Notes: generated from the sequence alone by a model not told the origin. A stretch of 64,000 bases of DNA from Cyanoderma ruficeps (GCA_008694505.1 VZDJ01007753.1:22471800-22535799), one strand, 5' to 3'; numbered from the stretch's first letter, positions 13,146 to 23,025 are shown. Numbers and translations are program-made.

Positions 13146-14496
13146 ATCTAAACAAAATTTAATTGATAGCTTTGCACTGATACAGAACACAGAGGAAAGC
13201 AGGAGGGGAAAAAAATGGATGCAGAAGATTCAGGTGAATGTCACCAAGAACACGAGAACTGGTTAAGCCTCATCAACTAATGCTGGCATTTCTAATATAA
13301 TCCAACAAGAAATGTGATTAGCCAGCTGCACTAGTAATGTATTAACTCTTGCCAGTCTTCTCAGCATCTGCTTTACCTATGGTAAGAGACCAAACTCATA
13401 AACAATTTTCTCAGTGTATCAAAGACTTCAAGTGTTATGAAAACTGCTGGTTATACTTCATGAGTAATTGACCATTGTGAAAAAATTCTATCTGTGTGTG
13501 CCTTTGAAGTTTAAGCGCCCTTCACTCTACGAATCAGCTTGTGTTAAAGGACTTTTATGTCTTCTAAACTGGTTTACCACTCCATTGTTTTACCTCACCC
13601 ACAGCATCTCCATTCAAATCACTATTTATATGCTTCAGAATGTATTTCCTAATGGGTGCTATATCACCCACAGCCCATGTAGCACAGCAATGAAAGAAAA
13701 GCCGTAAGGGTCGCAAACCATAAAAACTTGGAGACTAAAAACCTTAAAGGGTCAATAAACAAAGCATGGGTAATGACTGGTATTATTAACAAAGAGCCAT
13801 GAAATCTGGGGACAGAAAAACCTGGTGGGAGCACTCATAGTGCAGATGTAGACATTCACACACTACTGGCAAAATCAGAATAATGAAACTTAACTCTGTC
13901 CAACCCTCCCAGAAAATCCTTGAAAGAGTTCATGTGTTCCTGAAACATCAACATTGAAAATCCTGGTTACCATGACTTCCCAAAACAACCTGGAGAAGTG
14001 GGCATTAAAGGCAGACCTGCTTGAAGACATTGGTAGCATCTGAGGAATAATGCAGACACTGGAGGCCCTCAAATGAAGAGGCCCGAACAACTGGCATTAT
14101 TGATAGCTTTGCTCTGTCTCTCCTTTCTAACAGTAAGATCATAGCACAGGCACCTTGGAAAAGCATCAAAAGATACAAAGCACAAGCTGGGCATTGGACA
14201 CTATCAACTCCCCAGCTCAATTCAGGGGACCTCCCATTGTAAATGCCTGCAGGCACAGTAAGTGGCAGTTGCAGCTAACTCACAACATTTATTCACCACC
14301 AAAGGCCATTCTTACATTGTTGCTAAATAAGATTAGGAGCTCAGCTGTTGAGCCTGGACAGAAGCTAAGCCAGGTCAGCTGGCTGACCTTTTTCACTCCT
14401 TACTCACTCATTTCCCCCCCACAGCTGGAGTTAATGGAAGGGCCAAAGCAAGAAAAGTGCAAAGTTTGAGACAAAGCCTGTTTAATTCCTCTAGTT
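13146..14496. other. Non-coding DNA, no gene seen
   Basis: Intermediate-GC sequence without an exon, RNA gene or repeat that I can name. Short overlapping open frames on both strands between 13890 and 14470 show no family resemblance. Confidence 0.5.
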
Positions 14497-14870
14497 CTTG
14501 GGGAGGTAGTCTTTTCCCCTCTGGCTCAGTAGTGATGTCGAAAGGATTCTCCCCGGATTTCTACAGAACAGGGTGAGAATTAGAGTGGGCAGCCCTCAAA
14601 GACACTTTGAGACAGAAGCCGCTGTCAGCTCTCAGCAGTTCAGCTCTCAGCTCTGAGGCCAGCAGTTCAGTCAGACTCAACCCATTTCACAAATCCAGTG
14701 CTGAGGCACTGCAGGACAAGAAAGGGCCGTGCTGGCTCTCTGTGCACATGAGGACACAAGCAGGTCTGTGTGAAGACAAACTGGGGCTGCCCCACACCAC
14801 ACTGAGCCAGTTCCATGCCAGCCCCAGAGGAGCCCTGCAGGGAATACAGCAGCGCTGCAGCACAAACAGC
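14497..14870. repeat. Direct duplicate block, copy A (upstream of ODF3-like gene)
   Basis: This block aligns in the same orientation with 17944-18300, downstream of the gene. By eye the identity is roughly 70-75 percent. Shared landmarks include CCCCTCTGGCT, TCAGCTCT, AGAAAGGGC, AAGCAGGTCT and GAGCCAGTTCCATG. Copy A carries an extra local duplication of a TCAGCTCTCAG unit near 14626-14656 and has far fewer CpGs than copy B. On the - strand an open frame crosses the right part (14677-14889), and a similar frame is open in copy B. It could be an old segmental duplication, an unrecognised interspersed repeat, or a remnant first exon or promoter. Confidence 0.7.
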
Positions 14871-14964
14871 TTGAGGGTCTAAATATCACAGTGGGCTTTG
14901 CTCATCCCTGGGTGAGAATGGCCCTTTGGGATGTCACCTGCTGAGGGACATCAATAATGATGGA

Positions 14965-14977
14965 CTCACCTAGCAAC
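14965..14977 (+). promoter_or_regulatory. Candidate RFX X-box upstream of ODF3-like gene
   Basis: CTCACC-T-AGCAAC fits the RFX X-box pattern GTNRCC-N(0-3)-RGYAAC with one mismatch, at the first base. It lies about 375 bp before the proposed start codon. RFX factors drive many cilium and sperm-flagellum genes, so the site suits the downstream gene. A CRE-like TGATGTCA lies just after it, near 14983-14990. Both are sequence matches only. Confidence 0.35.
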
Positions 14978-15350
14978 GGATTATGATGTCACTGGTGTCC
15001 CTTCCTGCACCTCACCCAGGCAGTGCCACACTCCAGCTGAGCAAGGTTGTGTGTACAAGTGCTGGAGGCTACCTCCTTGCCAGGCCAGTGCTGCACTTCT
15101 GCACTGCTGCTGGCCTGGCCAACAATTGCTGCCCGAGGGCACAGCTGGGAGTTTTTGCTCCTAACTTGCTGCTTCACCCCATTCCTCCTTCTCCGCCATC
15201 TGCTATTTCTTGTTGTTCTTCACTTCCTTTCGTGATGCCAGTTTCACTTTCTTCCTGCTCTGGGCTACAGGAAAGCTCCGTACCAGGGCTGTGCCAGGAA
15301 AGCCCCTTGCTGGCTCTTCTGTTTTCCCTGTAGTTTCTCTAGCCACCAGC

Positions 15351-17319
15351 ATGGAGGGACCCTGGGTAGGCAGCTGGAGACCTCATCCCCGACGGGGCCC
15401 AATCCTTGCAGAGTTTGCCACCCCAGGTCCCAAGTACTGGCTCCCTGGGACCATAGGTAAGCCAACTATCATGGGGGGGCAGTGGCAATGGCAGGCACAG
15501 CACACTGCTTGCTTCCACTTCAAAACTTCCTTTTACTACACAGTTGCAGGCACATGTCCTTTCACAGGCTTTTCTTCCCAGGTCACACGGCTCATGATCC
15601 CACCAGATATAGAGCCCCCGCATACTCATTTCGAGGAACCAAATGTCCCGCTGCAACCACCTGCTCACCAGGTCCTCGCTACTTCATCCATTCATCCATC
15701 ACCAAGACTGGGAAGCACGTGGCTCCATCAGCACATGTGACGACACGTCCCAAGACCAAGGTTGAGGTCACCCCTGGACCCAGTGAGTAGCATTTCTGCA
15801 GCCCTTCTTCCAGGCCCAACAAGCATGCCATACTGTTCCCCTGTGCCACTGGGGCACAAAACCCTCCACTCATGCCCCGAATGGGCCTCAGAGAGTTCCA
15901 GACAGAAAACAAGCAAGACTGAGCACCTCCTCCTGACTCCTCCTTTTTGGCTTACAGTTGGGTCCCCCGCTTCACTTCTCCCGCCTCCTTCTCTGTCCCA
16001 GGTGACTACACCACGGATCATGCCAACAAACACGTCTACCAAACTGCACCGGCGAGTAGCATGAAGTTCCGACCCAAGGACTTAAAAGGCTTCCGAACGC
16101 CAGGTACAGAACTTGGGGAAACAGACCTGCTTACAGCCTGCGTGTCCTCCAGGGAGTGGCTGCAGCTTTTGCAACAGGCCTAGCAACAAGCGTAGGTAGC
16201 AGCAGGACACAGTGTGTGCTCAACAAGCTTCTGGCTGTCCCAGAGCACCAACTTCTCCCAAATGAACCAGCAGCTCTGGCTCTGAATGGCCAACACACAC
16301 CACATGCAAGAAAAGCCAGAGACAGTGGGATGAGGGGCAGGATACCCTTTCTGCTCCTCACAGCCCACTTGGCAGGTTGACTCTCTTCCACCCAGGCATT
16401 GCACCCTTTCCCAGGGGACTCACCTAGGCTCTCTTCGTATTCCATTTCCAGGTCCTGGCACCTACACCCTGCCCAGGGTTCTGGGACCCCACACAGTGTA
16501 CACCCATGCAGAACCCTCCTACTCCATGAAATGGAAGAGTCTATACCAGAGCTGTTTTCAAGACCTGGCAAAGGTGAGCTGTGCTCCTCTGCTCTCTCAC
16601 AGCAGCAGCAACAGCAGCTGCTCTCCTCAGGGCAGAAGGGCCCCAGTGCCTGCTGTATCCCCACGTAATGCACGCTTCCCTGCACCTGCAGCAAAGCCCA
16701 AGGAGCCACCAGGCCTCTGGCTCTGCTATTATCAGCAACACAGACACCTGCAGTCCCTCACTTTTCCACGGTACTGCTCACTGGCACTAACAACACTAAT
16801 ATCCCTCATCCTCTGGGAAATCTACCTCTCTTCCCAAGAAGCTGTCTTTCCCAAGGCTCCAGACCTCCCACTCCGCTCCTCTGGCCAGCCACCTAAAGCA
16901 GCACAGTACTTATGGGTGCCTGGCAAGAATCCACACTACCTCTTGGACCCACCAACCTCATTGCTTCTCTTGCAGACGCCAGGTCCTGCGGCGTTTGCCA
17001 ATGTGGACATGGACGTCTACAAAAGAAGCTCTCCCAAGTATTCAATGGGACTAAGAACCAGACTTGCTGGCATGGGTATGCTTCCAGGTCCAGCAGATTA
17101 CTTCCCAGGAAAGGTAAGGCAGCCTGTCCACCAATGTGTTAGGCTGGACAGCCTTCACTTGAGGACAACTCTGGAGAATGAGGCACCATCTTCACCTCTT
17201 TTCTTCTCACTTTCCCCTTCTAGTTGTCACTGACCAAGGCCCGGGATCCTGCTTTCACTTTTGGACTCCGTCATTCTCTCTACAAAGCTTCTTTAATACC
17301 TGAAACACATCTTGATTAA
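15351..17319 (+). CDS. ODF3: ODF3/CIMAP1A-like sperm-tail STPGR-repeat protein, six coding exons
   Basis: Six coding exons join into 254 codons: 15351-15456, 15582-15782, 16002-16103, 16452-16573, 16976-17113 and 17224-17319 (TAA stop). All five introns are GT-AG and short (125, 219, 348, 402 and 110 bp), in phases 1, 1, 1, 0 and 0. The start has a good context (A at -3, G at +4). The protein opens with WVGSWRPHPRRGPI, the usual ODF3-family N-terminus. It carries six STPGR motifs: TPGPKY 24-29, SPGPRY 64-69, TPGPSDY 99-105, TPGPGTY 135-141, TPGPAAF 178-184 and PGPADYF 214-220. Between them are RAPAYSF-type segments. From memory, mammalian ODF3 is also 254 residues. Family members are cilium/flagellum microtubule-associated proteins of the sperm tail. 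No frameshift or early stop is visible, so the gene looks functional. Closeness to the paralogue ODF3B (CIMAP1B) cannot be fully excluded, but SPGPRY and the LTK-containing C-terminal part favour ODF3. Confidence 0.9.
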
Positions 17320-17320
17320 A
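17315..17320 (+). promoter_or_regulatory. Poly(A) signal ATTAAA overlapping the stop codon
   Basis: The last coding bases read GAT TAA A, so the ATTAAA hexamer shares the TAA stop of the ODF3-like gene. I see no AATAAA in the next few hundred bases before the CR1 tail at 17.77 kb. If used, cleavage would leave a 3' UTR of only about 10-30 bases. Confidence 0.45.
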
Positions 17321-17772
17321 GACAGCAACCTGCAGAGATCTTCTCCTGTTCCTCCTTTGCAGCAGGGTGGGGTTAGGTGTGCGTGGGTGCGGACTATTGC
17401 TTCTCACTGTCTCATGTCCATGCCTCAGCCAAAACACAGCAGGGTGAGGGTGAGGGGAGAGTAGCGAGGTGACAGCATGAGCCAGCCTGACATCTCCAAC
17501 AGCACCGTTTCACCTGACCAGTGCAAAACACTGTGAAAGCTTTCTGGACCTGCCTTGCACCCTCTCACCCCATGGCCCATGCTAACCCCAAGGACAAAGC
17601 CCATCTCAGGATCTCCCTTTCTGATGCACACAGGTGGCATTTGCCCAGGGTGTGCCCAGAAACAGAGCTGCCCTGCATCATCTCCCTGCCACAGGCAGGG
17701 GCTCATTTCCACAGGCATGTCCCCAGACCACTGACAATTAAGGAGAAAGAACCATTATTCCCAGTCTGAAAA

Positions 17773-17850
17773 TACAATCATCATAGGATCCTGGAACAAC
17801 CCCGGGTGGGAAGGGACCTTTGAAGGTGACCTCCAAGCCTTCATTATCCA
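17773..17850 (-). mobile_element. CR1 LINE 3'-end fragment
   Basis: ATCATAGGATCCTGGAACAA followed by GGGTGGGAAGGGACCTTTGA is a diverged form of the avian CR1 3' end read from its complementary strand. Similarity fades after about 75 bp. It lies between the ODF3-like gene and duplicate block copy B. Confidence 0.5.
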
Positions 17851-17943
17851 GCCTTCATGTGCAAAAGGCAGCTTGGAAGAGACTAGCCAGCACCCAGCCA
17901 ACCGCAAACTTGATTGTACTCAGTGATGGGACTCTACTGCAAC

Positions 17944-18300
17944 CTTGGAGAGGCTGTTTCTCCCCTCTGGCTAAGTGGTGATGCCAAAGGGATTCATCCC
18001 TGATTGCTAGGGAGCAGGGTGGGAATTGGTGCGGGCAGCTCTCACAGCTGCTCCAAAGCAGGAGCCTCTCTCAGCTCTGTGGCCAGCACTTCAAACTCAA
18101 CTCATTTGACAAAAGTCCCGTGACCAGGCACCATTGGTCTAGAAAGGGCTGTGCTGGGTCTCTGTGCATGGGAAAGAAGCAGGTCTTCGCGAGGACAAAC
18201 TGGGGGTGCCCCACGGTGGACGGAGCCAGTTCCATGGCAGCCCAATGCCCAGCTCCAGAGCAGCCCCGCAGGCAATACGGCGGCGCTGCAGCACGAGCAG
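17944..18300. repeat. Direct duplicate block, copy B (downstream of ODF3-like gene)
   Basis: This is the partner of 14497-14870 in the same orientation. Two length differences in the clearest part of the alignment, 12 and 3 bases, are multiples of three. The - strand frame stays open in both copies across that part and reads CSAAV-PAGLLW, GTGSV and AQR-STALS in each. Copy B has more CpGs and grades directly into the CpG island to its right. Confidence 0.7.
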
Positions 18301-18610
18301 ACCCGCGCCTGGCCCCACCATCCCGGCGGCAGCGTCCGCGTGCTGGTTAACCTGAGGGAAAGGCAGGGTGTGACAGACCGAGGGCAGCCGCAAGGCAAAT
18401 TCCCGGGCCCATCACGCGCGTTCCCGCTGCGTCCTCGGTGGGCAGACGTTCCCCGGTAGCTCTTGTCCGGCGGTGCCGAGCTGGAACAGGCTGTGCCCAG
18501 GGGCTGTAGCACCAGGAGCTGGAGCAGAGGGGGCCCAGGCGCTCCTGAGCGGGGCTCCCCGCCGCGGGAGCCGGCAGCGGCGGGGGACAGCTCCGACAGC
18601 GAAAGGGGAG
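18186..18610. promoter_or_regulatory. Orphan CpG island
   Basis: Dense CpG sequence, with runs such as CACGCGCGTTCCCG and CCCGCCGCGGGAG, starts within copy B and ends near 18610, where AT-rich sequence returns. No gene start can be assigned to it: the ODF3-like CDS ends 0.9 kb to the left and the broken copy reads toward it from the right. It could be the promoter of an unannotated or non-coding transcript. The 188-codon - strand frame across it (18102-18668) has no recognisable domain. Confidence 0.65.
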
Positions 18611-19177
18611 CAATGGATGGGTGGTAGTGGGGTTTAATTTTCTTCACTATCTGGATAAATAGCAGCAAATTACACTAATTTCCTCCAGCCGAAACCGTTT
18701 CACGCGTCGTTATTTCCATTCACGAGCTTTTACACCTAGTTTTCCCTTCCTGTTTTCCTGCTGAGGAGGGACCGTGGGGACCTTGGTTGCCTGCGGCTCC
18801 TCTCAGTCGAGCCCCGAGCAGGCATTTTCTTTGTCAGGGTTTCAGGTGCCCTTCTCTTTATTTTGAAGCCCCTGTGGTTAATGGGAAGTATTCTAACTAA
18901 ACTTACACCAAGATCTAAGTGAGTCAGAAAGATTACAGAAGAACACAAAGATTAGGAAAAGATTTGTTAAAAGTTGTAGTTGCAGGGGAGGGACAAAGGC
19001 AAATGAAGCTTTGGTTAACAGACTGGATGCTCAGTCCTTGTACTGCAGGTAAATTTTAGAACTTGTTTTTTTTTTATCTACAAAAGAAATTTTGTCCCAC
19101 CTGCATTCACAGATGAGGTCAGTGATGCTGTGCTCTATGGGAACAGTGCTGAAGCAGCAGTGGACAGATTTTGTTCT

Positions 19178-19640
19178 GGACAGGTTTTGTGCCCCTATGA
19201 GTAAGGTGTGCTTTTCTTGCCTGGAAGAAGGGCTGGAGAAATGGTACCCAGGGTGACCTCGGTCTTCATATTGGGACATCCTCAGATGCGCAGTGCTGGA
19301 CCTGAGTCCTTCCCATTCGTGGTGGTACAGGAACGAATGTAGTACTGAGTACCTGCAGAGCAGCTGTCTGCGGTGGGATGCTTGGCTCCGATGGGATGCT
19401 TGGCTCCTTGCAAGGTGTTAAACTTGCACAGTTTGTTAAGTGGAAGCAGCAGATGTGCTGTGATCCCCCAGCTGTTCCCCTCCCCGCTCTGCCCCTGCCC
19501 CATCCTCCATTTTTCCTGGTTTACCTGTCATCTCAGGGATTGTGTACACGAATCCCAGGGTGGGATCTGCCATGATGGGGCTGCATGGGTGATGAAACCT
19601 GCTGGTGCCCACCCAGGCTCCATCCATGTTGGTGGCTACA
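19178..19640 (-). pseudogene. Inverted, broken ODF3-like copy (exon 1 to intron 2)
   Basis: Read on the - strand, 19627-19525 is an intact exon 1: ATG in good context, MDGAWVGTSRFHHPCSPIMA, then a phase-1 GTAAAC donor, one codon shorter than the intact gene. Intron 1 still resembles the intact gene (CACAGCACA and TGCTTCCACTT landmarks). Exon 2 is recognisable at about 19400-19236 but has lost its 5' part and acceptor, carries an 18-bp tandem duplication (about 19374-19409), has a TGA stop in frame at 19284-19282, and has its STPGR motif degraded to TLG. Intron 2 homology continues to about 19178. I found no later exons. It lies tail to tail with the intact gene, so I read it as a duplicated pseudogene that keeps introns, not a retrocopy. 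Confidence 0.75.
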
Positions 19641-19644
19641 AGGC

Positions 19645-21584
19645 CTACGACAAGAACTGGGACTGCTAGGCCCAGTGCCACCCAGGAGCATGCTCTGATG
19701 GGTCTTCTCCTATTTTCTCTTATTGCCAGAGGGTTCAAGGGTGATCCCATCTGCTCAGCACTCATCAGGCCTCATTCAGGCATTATGTCCTCTTTGGGCT
19801 CCTGGAGTCAGGCTGGCAAACTTAAGAGGCTCAGGGGAGGCACAAAAGGTCTGTGTGGATGGGACTGGTTCAGAATGGAGTAGAGAAGGCCTTGGTGCAC
19901 CTCACAACCTGGTGTCTATGGCTAAGGCACCTAATATGTTTTCCTTTTGAAAACACAACAAGCAGACCTTGATGATGTCTGCAAGGCAGAAACATGCAAT
20001 GAGAGAAAAAACAATGTAATTTTTTTGTTTATCTCAAAGCTGTATGTTCTTGTAGTTTTGGGTCACATAATATGAATGCATGTTTAAATGGCTCAGACTT
20101 CTGCTTCCTGTCTCGTTTTTCAGTGATCCCTTAATTTATGTTTTTTCCTGAAGATGGTGATTTGAGTCTGGTGTTTGTAAGCAGAATTTTCTGATGAAGA
20201 TAATGTTTAGGATCACCTCTGTGCTGCCACTTTTGGGAGTCTGACGGCCTGAGCATGCAAATAAATGCAAGAGAGGCCTTTTCCCAGAGTGCAGAAGAAA
20301 GTGAGCAGACTCCAGTGTGCATTTTCAGGTCATGCAAAAAAAGCTGGATGTCAGCCACAGAGTATTTTCAGACTTCTCCCCAGTAAGTAAATATAGATAA
20401 ATTCTCCATACACTGGAACTGCCAGTTTTAGCAATTATAGAAAATATTGGTGGGTCTAATAAGTTATTTTCATGTTTAAGTTTTAGGGAAGAGGTATTGA
20501 TGGGGAATTTGTCAAAAACATTAGTGACAGTGTTATTACCTCACAGTCTTAATGATGGGAAAGCAAGCAGCATGTACACTCTAAGACACTGAAGCTCAAC
20601 CACCCAAAAGGCAAGGCCCAAGACAACTAACTCTCTTCCTGAGACTGTGACTTGTGATTGATCTGGGCTGCTATGTTTTCTGAGCATTAACCTGAATAAT
20701 TTAAATTGTTCCAGACTGAAAAGCTTTTTATAGTCAGAAAATCTGAAGTAGCTTCCTGTCCTCTTTAAGAGAAGCCTGTGTAGTTCACTTTTTATGGATA
20801 TGCTTGTTCTGTAAAAGTTTAAAGAGAAGAATTTTTATCACAGCTCTGTTTTGTTTTCTGTAGTTGTTTTTGGACATGCATGACCAGAGGGAGTTGCTCT
20901 CTGTCTGGGGAAAATTCTTTTTAAGACCAAAATGTGATGAGGTGGTATATCCACTTTAATATGTTCCTACATTTGAGAATAAAGGATAAGCTATGTTATA
21001 CACCAGGAAAAGAAAACCAAACAAAACCAAACATCCTTATTCCATCTTCACTTTTTCTCTGGAAGGGATTTAAGGACTCTGGCCATCTGGATGTCTGGCA
21101 ACTCAGTCAGAGCTGTGGCTACTGTGTGTGTGCAGATTAACTGTGTAGCACATGCACAGTAAGTCCAATGTGTCCAGTACACATCAGACCTGCTGCACAT
21201 GTGCTGCACAGATGGTCTGTGCATACACAGTAAATCAGCTATGTTAAGCCTACTGCGCATATGCAAACCATCTGTGCATTGCACATATGTATATTTTTGC
21301 ATGGGAAATCCCTAGTCAGAGCATGAAAGGTTGTGGCAGAGAGGAACTCCAGTGGTAGAGAGACCGCGAGAGAGTCTGACAGTGGCATAAATTAATGCAG
21401 CTCCTTGCCTGTTTTTGCTCATGTCTGGGCCAAAACTGCAAATAAGTTCCTCAGAATCAGAAAATGTGGCTAGCTGCTCAACAGTTTCAATCTCTGTAAC
21501 AATTGGCTGCAGGAGAGAATCTGTATCAAAACCATTAGTTTAAAAGGCAGTGATTATCAAGTAGAACTGCAGCTAGTTCATCAG
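19645..21584. other. Non-coding DNA, no gene seen
   Basis: GC content falls back to background after about 19.9 kb. No exon or RNA gene is visible. Around 21180-21290 there are short imperfect inverted and direct repeats built from CATCTGTGCA and GCACATATG words, probably simple-sequence decay. Confidence 0.5.
21580..21584. repeat. Target-site duplication, left copy
   Basis: ATCAG directly before the LTR start. The identical right copy is at 23021-23025. Confidence 0.8.
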
Positions 21585-23020
21585 TGTGATGGTTTCATGT
21601 TTGCTGAATTTTGTTTGCCATCTGGGAGATAGGATTTTGGGAGAAAAAGGGGAAACAGGCTCACCTTAAAAGTAAACAGATAGTTTATTAACACACAGTA
21701 AAGAAAAGAAAAAAAAATGAAACTTTCAAAACCCTTCTCTTCCCCCCAAAAGTTTTCACTTTCCTACAAACAACATAGAGACAAAACCTGTGACATTCAG
21801 TCAGTTTCACCATTTAAATATAGTCTTTCATCAACTGTTCAGGAGAGGAGTCTCTTGTTTACCATGGAATTCTCCCACTGACAACTGCAACCTAGAAAAG
21901 TTCTCTTGTGGGTTGGAACTCTCACAGAAACAGCCACCTGGGGAAAACCTGTTTCCATGTGGTCTCCCATTAGCAGTTTTCCATGTTGTTTATGGGTCGT
22001 GGAACTCAGGCATCTGGGGTGTCACCTCTTAAAGATAAGCAAATTCAAAGCAAAGGATTGCTCATCTCAAGGAACAGAGATGTCTTCTCACTTCTTTCAC
22101 TGGTGCAGGAGCTTCTCATCTCTTTCTCTCTGTTCAGGCATCTCATGGGACCGTACAGTCCATCACAAACTCCCTTGCTCAAAAATCCACAAATCATCTC
22201 TCCAAATGCATATTTTTCCAAGATTTAAAGGACAATCTACCAATAGAGTTCATTTCCATAGCACAAACAAGAAAGTCCAGCCAGCAGGCGACTCCTTCAT
22301 CCTTCCTCTAATTAATCCTTTTCTTACTCTCTCCATCTGACTGTATGCTAAGTCTTCTCTGTGCTCCATCACTTTGTCTGTTCTCACTCTGGGAAGAGCC
22401 AGTGCTTTGGAAGTCCCATCTCCTGGCAGGGAAGACTTAAAGCTTGTCCAGGCCTGTGGTGGTCATGTGATCTCTGCCGAGCAGCAGCCAAGATTTTTCA
22501 AAGGCCACTGGAATGGGTGAAAAACTCAGGCAGCCTGGCTGATGAAAGGCTCCTTGCCCCCACCCCTCGGTCTCATTCAGGGTGGGCCCAGCTTGGAGCT
22601 GGTGCAGGCTCCCGGCTCCCCTCTCCCTGCAGGGGAAAGGGCCCAGGCCCACGGCCAGGCCTCGGGCCAGCTCCCCTCATAGGGGAGCAGCAGGGTGTTT
22701 TCCAGCTGCTAAAAACCCATCTGCGCCAGGACCGGGCACATCATCTCCTCCCCGGCCTAGGAGTCACCGGGCCAGGCATGCCTCCTGTGAAAGCCCAGGC
22801 CTGGGCAGGCTGGGCCATCCTGGCCCCCCCAGAGGGAGAGAGCCAGAACTGCCCTACCTCCTTTGAGGGCGGAATAAAAAGAGAGTGATCCCAGGCTTCC
22901 TTCTAACTTTTTTAAGGCTGTGTGACCCAGAGGTGCATCCCTGCATGTGATTGGCTATTTTGGTCGTCAGTTCAAAGGAAATCACCAACTGCACCTCACC
23001 ATCTGTGCTAAACCAACACA
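21585..23020. mobile_element. Solo LTR of an endogenous retrovirus (ERVL-type)
   Basis: The element starts TGTGATGGTTT and ends AAACCAACACA, which are reverse complements with one mismatch and have the TG...CA ends of an LTR. It is flanked by a perfect 5-bp duplication, ATCAG, at 21580-21584 and 23021-23025. Length is 1436 bp. There is no gag, pol or env sequence inside, so it is a recombined solo LTR. A 5-bp duplication and long LTR fit class III/ERVL-like avian elements. Hexamers that could serve as a poly(A) signal occur on both strands (AATAAA near 22872 on +; TTTATT near 21683), so orientation is left open. Several open frames of up to 175 codons in it are not genes. Confidence 0.85.
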
Positions 23021-23025
23021 ATCAG
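23021..23025. repeat. Target-site duplication, right copy
   Basis: ATCAG directly after the LTR end, identical to 21580-21584. Confidence 0.8.

Noticed and set aside
16598..16622. CAG-rich run
   Set aside because: It is short, interrupted and within intron 4 of the ODF3-like gene, so it is not coding and not a notable expansion.
16131..16709. 192-codon open frame on the - strand
   Set aside because: It lies antisense to exon 4 and introns 3-4 of the ODF3-like gene, in GC-rich DNA where long chance frames are expected. No domain is recognisable.
16496..17233. 245-codon + strand open frame read as one exon
   Set aside because: It contains part of exon 4 in one frame and exon 5 read through the introns. 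The GT-AG exon model explains the STPGR motifs better and gives the family's normal length.
18102..18668. 188-codon - strand frame across the CpG island
   Set aside because: Low-complexity composition typical of CpG islands and no known domain. Only the part shared with copy A is kept, as a finding.
21906..22888. 144- and 175-codon frames
   Set aside because: They lie wholly within the solo LTR and show no retroviral protein similarity.
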